A program made the translations under genes and the position numbers. DNA of 6,905 nt from Bradyrhizobium sp. (GTDB lineage: Bacteria; Pseudomonadota; Alphaproteobacteria; Rhizobiales; Xanthobacteraceae), in NCBI GenBank assembly GCA_028290305.1, contig JAQGKC010000483.1, positions 1-6,905 on the forward strand. The letters run 5' to 3'. Shown piece after piece: positions 1-5,764 of the stretch (position 1 is its first letter; each line of letters begins with the position of its first letter). The notes beneath the pieces are model-generated. The model searched no databases. It saw only the letters and a program-made list of their open reading frames with translations, and was not told the origin of the DNA.

Positions 1-139
1 CTGCGTACATCAGCGTCAGAACCATGATGTTCTGGACGTAGACGTCTTTCACGAACAGCGGCACCAGCGCGGCGAGCACCGCAAGGCAGGCGGCGACGAT
101 CAAATCGCGGCGGCGGCGCTGGGCGAACGTCGTATCCAT
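1..139 (-). CDS. LivM-like ABC transporter permease, N-terminal fragment
   Basis: Only the first 46 codons are present; the gene runs off the left edge. The start is ATG at 139-137, followed by a short basic cytoplasmic stretch (MDTTFAQRRRRD) and one hydrophobic segment (about residues 13-33, LIVAACLAVLAALVPLF). It continues with VKDVYVQNIMVLTLMYA, which matches the usual opening of LivM-type permeases of the branched-chain amino acid (HAAT) ABC family. The ATG shares one base with the TGA stop of the upstream livH-like gene (TGATG) and has no clear Shine-Dalgarno sequence, so translation is probably coupled. LivM pairs with LivH to form the membrane channel of the importer. The identification rests on position after livH and on this short N-terminus, so the substrate is unknown. 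Confidence 0.85.
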   Translation of the reverse strand, partial: MDTTFAQRRRRDLIVAACLAVLAALVPLFVKDVYVQNIMVLTLMYA

Positions 140-1017
140 CAGAGCGACCAGAACAGGCCGCGCGGCCGGATGAAGACCACCAGCAGATAGACCGCGTAGA
201 TGCCGACCGATTTCAGCGAGGGCGGCAGGATCAAGGCGGTGGTGGCCTCGACAAGCCCGACGATGATGCCGCCGGCAAAGGCACCGAACACGCTGCCGAA
301 GCCGCCCAGCGCCACCGTGACATAGGCGATCAGCGCGAACGAGGCGCCGACGTCGGGATAGATGTAGAAGAACATCGCCATGACAGCGCCGGCGAGTCCG
401 ACCAGCGCCGCGCCGAGCCCCCAGCCCAGCGCAAACACTCTGTTCTTGTCGATGCCGACCAGCGCCACCGCGCCGGCGTCCTCGCGGGTCGCCTCAAGCG
501 CGCGGCCGAAATCGGTGCGGTTGATGAAGAAATACAGCGCGCCGAACGCCACGATCGACACCAGCGCGCCGGCCAGTTGCGGCACCGGCAGGAAGATACC
601 GGCAACCGAGAAGGTTTTGCCGCCCAGCCAGGAATGCGTAATGCTGCGATAGTCCGGGGTGAAAAAGTACTGCGCCAGCCCGCGCATCACAATCGCGAGC
701 CCGAACGTCGAAAAGATCTGCACCATACCGGCATTGGCTTTCGCCCGGACCGCAAAGCGCACGATCAAGAGATAAACCACCGCACCGAACACGAACAGCG
801 CCGCCGCAACCAGCGGCGCTCCCAGCAGCGGATCGATCGCAAAGAACGCGAACAGAAAGAACGTCGCGTACATGGCGATCATAAGGAACTCGCCATGGGC
901 GAAGTTCACGACATCCATCAGCCCGAAGATCAGCGCCAGTCCGACGGCGATCAGGCCGTAGAGCAGCCCCATCAGCAGGCCGCTCGCAAGGCTCTGGATG
1001 ATGGTCTCGGCTGTCAA
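139..1017 (-). CDS. LivH-like branched-chain amino acid ABC transporter permease
   Basis: Inner-membrane permease of the HAAT ABC family, 292 residues, the normal length for LivH. It is mostly hydrophobic with about eight membrane segments. Family motifs are visible: a first helix with GLLYGLIAVGLALIFGLMDVVNFAHGE split across residues 17-43, the cytoplasmic coupling loop GRALEATREDAGAVALVGID (171-190), and the late GGFGSVFGAFAGG (238-250). I place the start at TTG 1017-1015 because a GGGGG Shine-Dalgarno lies 7 bases upstream and the protein then begins MTAETIIQSLASG, as LivH proteins do. An ATG at 1080 is open in frame, but it would add 21 residues encoded by an interspersed repeat (WVPAFAGTT), which is not a LivH N-terminus. 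It lies downstream of the binding-protein gene and overlaps livM by one base. Specificity within amino acids, amides or small acids cannot be told. Confidence 0.93.
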   Translation of the reverse strand: MTAETIIQSLASGLLMGLLYGLIAVGLALIFGLMDVVNFAHGEFLMIAMYATFFLFAFFAIDPLLGAPLVAAALFVFGAVVYLLIVRFAVRAKANAGMVQIFSTFGLAIVMRGLAQYFFTPDYRSITHSWLGGKTFSVAGIFLPVPQLAGALVSIVAFGALYFFINRTDFGRALEATREDAGAVALVGIDKNRVFALGWGLGAALVGLAGAVMAMFFYIYPDVGASFALIAYVTVALGGFGSVFGAFAGGIIVGLVEATTALILPPSLKSVGIYAVYLLVVFIRPRGLFWSL

Positions 1018-1024
1018 AGATATG

Positions 1025-1029
1025 CCCCC
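1025..1029 (-). promoter_or_regulatory. Shine-Dalgarno sequence supporting the livH TTG start
   Basis: On the minus strand GGGGG stands 7 bases before the TTG at 1017-1015. No comparably placed site serves the upstream ATG at 1080, so this site decides in favour of the shorter protein. Confidence 0.55.
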
Positions 1030-1036
1030 ATCGCAC

Positions 1037-1154
1037 GTCGTCCCTGCGAACGCAGGGACCCATAACCGCCGGAATCGCATTTGGAAGAAGAACGTGAGGC
1101 CACGATGAAAACGATACTCCTCGCCGTATGGGTCCCTGCGTTCGCAGGGACGAC
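1037..1154. repeat. Pair of inverted 28-bp palindromic repeats between livK and livH
   Basis: Copy one lies at 1037-1064 and copy two at 1127-1154 in opposite orientation. The two are identical over all 28 bases and are separated by 62 bases. Each contains GTCCCTGCGAACGCAGGGAC, itself a dyad with 9-bp arms around a central AA, so each copy can form its own hairpin or the two can pair as one long stem. Read in one frame the repeat gives WVPAFAGTT and in another GPCVRRDD, peptide strings often seen as spurious N-termini in Bradyrhizobium-type genomes. It sits in the 172-base gap between the binding-protein and permease genes, the place where REP-like elements lie in some transport operons. A role in mRNA stability or partial termination is inference. 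There is no T-tract typical of an intrinsic terminator. Confidence 0.9.
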
Positions 1155-1189
1155 ACTGTGCTTGTGGTAAGCCTTTAGAAAGCGATGGC

Positions 1190-2434
1190 CTACTTCATCG
1201 GCCAGACGGCTTCGGCACCGGCGGCTTGCGGCGGGAAGATGGTGACGAACTTGCCGCCGATATACTGCAGCAGCACCGGATCGGCATCGTTGTTCTGGCC
1301 CATGTCGTCGAACTTGACGCGCTTCCACGGCATGATGGTGGTCTCGCCCGGCATGTCGGTGGCGACCAGCGCTTCACGGATCTTGTCGCCGTCGACGGAT
1401 TTGGCGCGATTGATCGCGTCCGCCATCACGATCAGGCCCATGAACTGCCGCGACGAGTAGTCGTTGAAATCCTTGCCCGACCTTTCCTTGAACATGGCGT
1501 TGATCTTGCCGACCATCGGCCGCTTGGCGGCGAGATCGAGCGAGAAGCTGCCGCGCGAGATCACGCCCTCGAGCTTGTCGCCGACTGCGTCGTACAGCGC
1601 CTTTTCGGAGAAGCCAGCGTCCTGCGCGACAATGGCATTGGGCTTGTAGCCGAGTTCAGCCATGGTCTTGACCAGCAGGATGCCGTCGGTGGTGTAGCTC
1701 GACGGCATCAGCACGTCGGCATTGGCGGCCTTGAGCTGCTGCACTTCGGCCGACAACGACGGCGAATTGGCGCGGTATTTGATGTCGGCCAACACCTTGT
1801 AGCCGCGCTCGCCGGCGAATTTGAGCTGCGCGTTGCCGGAATCGGTGCCGAAGATGGTGTCTTCATGGAACAGCGACAGCGTCTCGATCTTGGTGCCCTT
1901 CTTCTTCATGGCATCGAAGAAGTCGAACATCGCACCCGAGAACATCTCGTCATGCGGAGCGGCGCGGAAATAGAATTTGAGACCGCGGCGATGCAGGCTC
2001 GGCGAGGAATTGTCCGCCGAGATGAACGGAATTTGATAGCGCTCGCAGATCTGGCTGACGGTGACGGCCACCGCGCTCTGATAGGTGCCGATGATGGCAC
2101 AGACCTTTTCCTGCGTAATGAGGCGTTCAGCTTCGGCGCGGCCCTTCTGCGGATCGGCCTGGTGATCGGCGAACACGAGCCGGACCTTGGCACCGCCGAG
2201 GCCGGACAACCCCTCGCCCCGCGCCAGCGGCAAATCGAAATCGTAGTTCTTGTTGATGATGTCGGCGGCGGTCTCAAATGACTTTTGTGCATCGACGCCG
2301 ATCTGCGCACTGGCGCCGGACAGCGGATAGATCACGCCGATCGCCACTTCGGATGTTTGCGCGCGGGCCGCGATCGGCAGCAGCGCAGCGGTGGCAGTCG
2401 CTCCAAGCAATACGTTTCGGCGAGTGATGGTCAT
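1190..2434 (-). CDS. LivK-like periplasmic substrate-binding protein (HAAT family)
   Basis: Extracytoplasmic receptor of a branched-chain-amino-acid-type ABC importer, 414 residues, a usual length for this family (Peripla_BP_6-like fold). Residues 1-25 form a signal peptide with a twin-arginine-like start (TRRNVLLG, R5-R6) and a likely cleavage after ARA25. The mature protein opens with the typical EVAIGVIYPLSGASAQIG (29-46). Further family features are IGTYQSAVAVTVSQI around 115-129, IPFISA (135-140) and YFRAAPHDE (155-163), which line the ligand cleft in relatives. The ATG at 2434 has AGAGGA 6 bases upstream. It lies 83 bases after the DUF1445 gene and upstream of livH, so all four minus-strand genes may be one transcript. 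Many members of this family bind aromatic acids, amides or urea rather than Leu/Ile/Val, so no ligand is assigned. Confidence 0.93.
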   Translation of the reverse strand: MTITRRNVLLGATATAALLPIAARAQTSEVAIGVIYPLSGASAQIGVDAQKSFETAADIINKNYDFDLPLARGEGLSGLGGAKVRLVFADHQADPQKGRAEAERLITQEKVCAIIGTYQSAVAVTVSQICERYQIPFISADNSSPSLHRRGLKFYFRAAPHDEMFSGAMFDFFDAMKKKGTKIETLSLFHEDTIFGTDSGNAQLKFAGERGYKVLADIKYRANSPSLSAEVQQLKAANADVLMPSSYTTDGILLVKTMAELGYKPNAIVAQDAGFSEKALYDAVGDKLEGVISRGSFSLDLAAKRPMVGKINAMFKERSGKDFNDYSSRQFMGLIVMADAINRAKSVDGDKIREALVATDMPGETTIMPWKRVKFDDMGQNNDADPVLLQYIGGKFVTIFPPQAAGAEAVWPMK

Positions 2435-2502
2435 ACAATATCCTCTGTTGATCGGCCACTATCGATGAAACGATTGAAGTTTACGGTAAAGCCTCAAAGT
2501 AC

Positions 2503-2515
2503 GGCAGGAGCTGCC
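2503..2515 (-). terminator. Weak hairpin just after the DUF1445 gene
   Basis: Immediately downstream of the TAA at 2518, the minus strand reads GGCAG-CTC-CTGCC, a 5-bp stem with a 3-base loop, followed by GTACTTTGAGG rather than a run of T. It could weaken read-through from the DUF1445 gene into livK, but it is too short and lacks a U-tract, so it is only a candidate. Confidence 0.2.
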
Positions 2516-2517
2516 CA

Positions 2518-3363
2518 TTAAAGCACAGCGAGTTGTTTGTTCTTGAGATCCGTCACCAGCATCAATCCGGGTGCGTGGGTGATGGCAAACGGCAGCTTCG
2601 CCGCCGCAATCACGGCTTGAGGCGTCACGCCGCACGCCCAGAACACGGGAATCTCGTCTGCTTCCACCGGCACCGCATCGCCATAGTCGGGTTTGGCGAT
2701 ATCCTTGATCCCGATCGAATGTGGATGGCCGAGATGAACCGGCGCGCCATGCACAGCGGGAAACCGCGAAGTGATCTGCACCGCGCGGATCGCATCCGCC
2801 GGCTTGAACGGCCGCATCGACACCACCATCGGACCGGCGAACGGCCCCGAAGGCGCGCAGGCGATATTGGTGCGGTACATCGGCACGCGCACATTGCGTT
2901 CGATGTGACGGATCGGCAGGTCATCCGCCATCAGCGCTTCCTCGAACGAAAACGAGCAGCCGAGCACGAACGCGACCAGGTCGTCGCGCCAATGCGCCAC
3001 GATGTCGGTCGGCTCCTCCGCCACCTCACCGTCGCGCCAGACGCGATAGCGCGGTACGTCGGTGCGGATATCCAGATCGATCCCGAGCGAGGGGATGCGC
3101 GGATCGCCGACGTCGGACATGCCGATGATGGGACACGGTTTTGGATTGAGCTGGCAGAACCTGTGGAACGACGCGGCGAGTTTCTCCGGCAGGATCGCCA
3201 AATTGCCCTGCACAAAACCGTTGGCGACGCCGGCGGTGCTCGAAGCCATGCCGGCGCGGTAGGCATGCCGGGCTGCCACGCTTGGCAGCAGGGCTGTGGT
3301 TGGGGGCAGATCGGCCGCCAAACGGCCCGTTGGCCGTTCCGTTGTTGCCAGGCTGGTCATCAT
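2518..3363 (-). CDS. DUF1445 / D-glutamate cyclase-like putative hydro-lyase
   Basis: This 281-residue protein belongs to the DUF1445 family (YcsI / putative hydro-lyase), whose animal member DGLUCY is known to convert D-glutamate to 5-oxo-D-proline. Conserved blocks seen here are [18 protein letters not shown] (42-59), [20 protein letters not shown] (69-88), [13 protein letters not shown] (132-144), [14 protein letters not shown] (156-169), [10 protein letters not shown] (210-219), [13 protein letters not shown] (239-251) and [14 protein letters not shown] (262-275). No signal peptide or membrane segment is evident, so it is probably cytoplasmic. Two adjacent ATGs (3363 and 3360) are possible starts; GGGA lies 3 bases before the first and 6 before the second, so 3360 may be the true one. 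Residues 1-28 look poorly conserved. Bacterial members often neighbour 5-oxoproline genes; here the partners are an amino-acid-type importer and a divergent LysR regulator. The reaction of this member is unproven. Confidence 0.88.
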   Translation of the reverse strand: MMTSLATTERPTGRLAADLPPTTALLPSVAARHAYRAGMASSTAGVANGFVQGNLAILPEKLAASFHRFCQLNPKPCPIIGMSDVGDPRIPSLGIDLDIRTDVPRYRVWRDGEVAEEPTDIVAHWRDDLVAFVLGCSFSFEEALMADDLPIRHIERNVRVPMYRTNIACAPSGPFAGPMVVSMRPFKPADAIRAVQITSRFPAVHGAPVHLGHPHSIGIKDIAKPDYGDAVPVEADEIPVFWACGVTPQAVIAAAKLPFAITHAPGLMLVTDLKNKQLAVL

Positions 3364-3410
3364 TGATCCCGCTCTAATTCGCTCGACAGGGAATGAGACA
3401 TATGGCTACC

Positions 3411-3438
3411 ATAATGTCTAATCGTGGTTATTAATCAA
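3411..3438 (-). promoter_or_regulatory. Candidate sigma-70-type promoter for the leftward operon
   Basis: On the minus strand TTGATT (3438-3433) and CATTAT (3416-3411) are separated by 16 bases, each matching four of six consensus positions. Transcription would begin near 3404, leaving a leader of about 40 bases before the DUF1445 start. The -35 hexamer abuts the 27-bp palindrome at 3438-3464, a position where a LysR protein could contact RNA polymerase or block it. Confidence 0.35.
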
Positions 3439-3464
3439 GATCGATAAATCAGATTTATCGATCT
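3438..3464. promoter_or_regulatory. Perfect 27-bp palindrome, likely LysR operator
   Basis: AGATCGATAAATC (3438-3450), a single A (3451) and GATTTATCGATCT (3452-3464) form a dyad with 13-bp arms and no mismatch. Its centre ATAAATC-A-GATTTAT contains the T-N11-A signature (T3445 to A3457) of LysR-type binding sites. It ends 15 bases before the lysR start and touches the candidate -35 of the opposite operon, so one bound regulator could govern both directions. As RNA it would also form a stem-loop in the lysR leader. Confidence 0.7.
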
Positions 3465-3479
3465 GCGGGCTTTAGGTGC

Positions 3480-4397
3480 ATGGCGGATTTCAAGGCAATC
3501 GAGACCTTCATGTGGGTCGTGACGCTCGGCAGCTTCCGCGGCGCGGCTCAAAAGCTCAACACCACCCAGCCTGCGATCTCGCAACGGATCGCGCAACTCG
3601 AACGCGAGGTCGGGGTCAGGCTTCTGCAGCGCGACCGGCGCATGGTGCTTCCGACACCGAGCGGACGGCAGATGATGGTCTATGCCGAAAAGCTGATCGG
3701 GCTGCGCTCGGAAATGCTGGCGGTGGTCGGCGACCGCTCGGCGATGCGCGGCGTGTTGCGGCTCGGCGTTGCCGAGACCATCGTCCACACTTGGCTGTCG
3801 CAGTTGGTCAAGAGCGTCAACCACGCCTATCCCAACCTCTCGCTCGAAATCGAGGTCGACATCACTTCGAATTTACGGACGCGGCTTTTGGCGCAGGAAA
3901 TCGAGCTGGCATTCCTGCTCGGACCGTTGGCGGCACCCACCATCAGCAACCGGGTGCTGTGCGACTATCCCGTTGGGTTCCTTGCCAGCCCTTCGCTGGG
4001 ATTGGGCAAGCGAAGATTGACGGTGCACGATCTGGCGAAATTTCCGATCATCACGTTTCCGCGCAGGACCCAGCCCTATGAAATCGTGCGCTCGCTGTTC
4101 AACCGCCCTGACCTGCCGCCGATGCGCCTGCATGCCAGCGCTTCATTGGCCACGGTGATCCACATGGCGATCGAAGGCCTCGGCATCGCCGTGATTCCGA
4201 CCGCGATCGTCGAGAACGAAATGGCCGACGGGCGGCTGCAATTGCTGTCGACCGACCTGCAAATACCGCTGCTGACGTTTTCAGCAAGTTGGCTGGCTTC
4301 CCCTGACACCGTTGCGGTCGAGCGCGTGGCCGAACTGGCTGCCAAGCTTGCGCAGGGCAGCGTCATTGTTGACGCGCCGCTGCAGGCGCGTCATTGA
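3480..4397 (+). CDS. LysR-type transcriptional regulator
   Basis: 305 residues, the standard length of the LysR family. The N-terminal winged helix-turn-helix is clear: FKAIETFMWVVTLGSFRGAA then QKLNTTQPAISQRIAQLE, with the HTH at about 18-37. EVGVRLLQRDRRMVLPTPSG (43-62) and a linker helix to about residue 90 follow. The effector-binding domain starts at GVLRLGVAETI (91-101) and runs to about 295, with MAIEGLGIAVIP as the typical late motif. It is cytoplasmic and should bind DNA as a tetramer. The ATG at 3480 has only a weak AGG three bases upstream. The gene diverges from the DUF1445-liv operon across 116 bases holding a perfect palindrome with T-N11-A spacing, so it probably controls itself and that operon. 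The amidohydrolase and dehydrogenase genes follow on the same strand. The effector is unknown and may be the imported substrate or a breakdown product. Confidence 0.95.
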   Translation: MADFKAIETFMWVVTLGSFRGAAQKLNTTQPAISQRIAQLEREVGVRLLQRDRRMVLPTPSGRQMMVYAEKLIGLRSEMLAVVGDRSAMRGVLRLGVAETIVHTWLSQLVKSVNHAYPNLSLEIEVDITSNLRTRLLAQEIELAFLLGPLAAPTISNRVLCDYPVGFLASPSLGLGKRRLTVHDLAKFPIITFPRRTQPYEIVRSLFNRPDLPPMRLHASASLATVIHMAIEGLGIAVIPTAIVENEMADGRLQLLSTDLQIPLLTFSASWLASPDTVAVERVAELAAKLAQGSVIVDAPLQARH

Positions 4398-4440
4398 AAA
4401 TGGTCGCCTGGAAAATGATCGCCTGGAAAAAGATCGCGTT
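4396..4440 (+). repeat. Three tandem 15-bp units between lysR and the amidohydrolase gene
   Basis: Units are at 4396-4410 (GAAAATGGTCGCCTG), 4411-4425 (one difference) and 4426-4440 (three differences from the second). The first unit begins inside the lysR stop codon. The array fills much of the 73-base gap before the amidohydrolase ATG. Being a multiple of three, it stays open in the amidohydrolase frame, where it would read ENGRL-ENDRL-EKDRV, but it lies upstream of the likely start. Confidence 0.85.
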
Positions 4441-4470
4441 CGCGTATCGCCTGATTTCTGGAATGGCTCC

Positions 4471-5721
4471 ATGACCAAGATCGCATCCAATCTGCAAATC
4501 GATTCCGCCCGCCTTTGGGATACAATTCACGAGACCGCGAAATTCGGCGCCACGCCAAAAGGCGGGGTGCGGCGGTTGACGCTCGGGCCTGAGGACAAAC
4601 AGGTGCGCGACTGGTTCCGCAGGGCATGCGAAGCCGCAGGCCTCGAGGTGCACGTCGATGCCCTCGGTTCGATGTTCGGGCTGCGCAAGGGCCGTGACAT
4701 GTCAAAGCCCCCGGTGGGTCTCGGCTCACATCTCGACACCCAGCCGACCGGCGGCAAATTCGACGGTGTGCTGGGCACACTGGCGGCGCTCGAAGTGGTC
4801 CGCACGCTCAACGACGCCAAGATCGAAACCGAGATCCCGATCTGCATCGCCAACTGGACTAACGAGGAAGGTTCGCGCTTCGCGCCGGCGATGATGGCGT
4901 CGGCGGCTTATGTCGGCGATTTCACCACCGATGATATTCTGTCGCGCAGGGATGCCGAGGGCGTCACCGTGGCCGAGGCGCTGGACAGCATCGGCTATCG
5001 TGGCGAGAGCCCGGTGGGCACGCAAAAGTTTACGAACTTCGTCGAACTGCATATCGAGCAAGGCCCCATTCTGGAAGCCGAGAGCAAGACTATCGGCGTG
5101 GTCGATTCCGGCCAGGGTGTGCTGTGGTATGACGGCAAGATCACCGGCTTCGAGAGCCATGCCGGTAGTACGCCGATGCCGCTTCGCCGCGACGCGCTGG
5201 CGACATTGTCGGAGATCGTGCTGGCGATGGAAAGCATCGCCAAAAAGCACGGCCCCAAGGCGGTCGGCACCATCGGCGAGGCCGTGATCGCCAATCCCTC
5301 GCGCAATGTCATTCCCGGTGAGATCGCCTTCACCGTCGATTGCCGCAGTGCCGATGCCGCGATCATGGACGCGCTCGACAAGGATTTGCGCGCCGCGATC
5401 GCCGAGATCGCGGGCCGGCGCAAGGTTGACGTCACGCTCGATCTGGTCTGGCGCAAGCCGCCGACCCATTTCGATCCCAGGCTGGTCGATGCGGTGGAGA
5501 ACGCGGCCAAGGCGCTCGGCTATTCCCACCGCCGCATTACGTCGGGCGCCGGTCATGATGCCTGCAATCTCAACACCATCATTCCCGCGGCGATGGTGTT
5601 CGTGCCCTGCAAGGACGGCGTCAGCCACAACGAATTGGAGGACGCGACGCAGGCCGACTGCACCGCCGGCGCCAATGTCCTGATGCATACCGTGCTGGCG
5701 CTCGCCGGCGTCGCTTCATAG
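4471..5721 (+). CDS. M20-family Zn amidohydrolase, N-carbamoyl-L-amino acid hydrolase type
   Basis: 416 residues, normal for the hydantoinase/carbamoylase branch of peptidase family M20, which removes carbamoyl or ureido groups from amino acids (L-carbamoylase, beta-ureidopropionase, allantoate amidohydrolase). The di-zinc site is complete: H87 and D98 in SHLDTQPTGGKFDG, E132-E133 in NWTNEEGSRF (base and ligand), H194 in ELHIEQGP and H386 in SHNELED. Dimer or substrate residues are seen in GFESHAGSTPM (H230, R240 shortly after), NPSRNVIPGE (N279), VDCRS (R292) and GAGHDACN (H362). No signal peptide, so cytoplasmic. The ATG at 4471 gives the usual N-terminus (MTKIASNLQIDSARLW) with GGA 8 bases upstream. 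The frame is open back to 4312, but that stretch overlaps lysR and a tandem repeat. It follows lysR by 73 bases and precedes the dehydrogenase by 43. No hydantoinase gene is nearby, so the exact substrate is open. Confidence 0.9.
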   Translation: MTKIASNLQIDSARLWDTIHETAKFGATPKGGVRRLTLGPEDKQVRDWFRRACEAAGLEVHVDALGSMFGLRKGRDMSKPPVGLGSHLDTQPTGGKFDGVLGTLAALEVVRTLNDAKIETEIPICIANWTNEEGSRFAPAMMASAAYVGDFTTDDILSRRDAEGVTVAEALDSIGYRGESPVGTQKFTNFVELHIEQGPILEAESKTIGVVDSGQGVLWYDGKITGFESHAGSTPMPLRRDALATLSEIVLAMESIAKKHGPKAVGTIGEAVIANPSRNVIPGEIAFTVDCRSADAAIMDALDKDLRAAIAEIAGRRKVDVTLDLVWRKPPTHFDPRLVDAVENAAKALGYSHRRITSGAGHDACNLNTIIPAAMVFVPCKDGVSHNELEDATQADCTAGANVLMHTVLALAGVAS

Positions 5722-5754
5722 TCGGGCATTTTCCGGTTTTTATCGCAAGCATAC

Positions 5755-5758
5755 GGAG
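5755..5758 (+). promoter_or_regulatory. Shine-Dalgarno sequence choosing the dehydrogenase GTG start
   Basis: GGAG lies 6 bases before GTG at 5765 but only 3 before the in-frame TTG at 5762. The normal spacing and the commoner start codon favour GTG. Confidence 0.55.
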
Positions 5759-5764
5759 ATTTTG

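Noticed and set aside
1037..1154. CRISPR array or insertion-sequence ends
   Set aside because: Only two copies, in inverted orientation, with no spacer series, transposase gene or target duplication between or beside them.
1226..2281. Long plus-strand open frame opposite the livK-like gene
   Set aside because: It is the antisense shadow of a clear binding-protein gene in GC-rich DNA; its His/Asp/Arg-rich composition fits no family.
2480..2490. Short palindrome TTTACGGTAAA between DUF1445 and livK
   Set aside because: Arms of only 5 bases; expected by chance at this scale and not shared with the main operator.
2435..2517. A separate promoter for livK in the 83-base gap
   Set aside because: I found no convincing pair of -35 and -10 hexamers at proper spacing, so co-transcription from upstream is simpler.
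4312..4470. N-terminal extension of the amidohydrolase reading frame overlapping lysR
   Set aside because: It overlaps lysR by 86 bases, passes through a tandem repeat, and family members begin near the ATG at 4471.
4726..5688. Long minus-strand open frame opposite the amidohydrolase
   Set aside because: Shadow of a gene with a complete set of zinc-site motifs; no start signal or family features.
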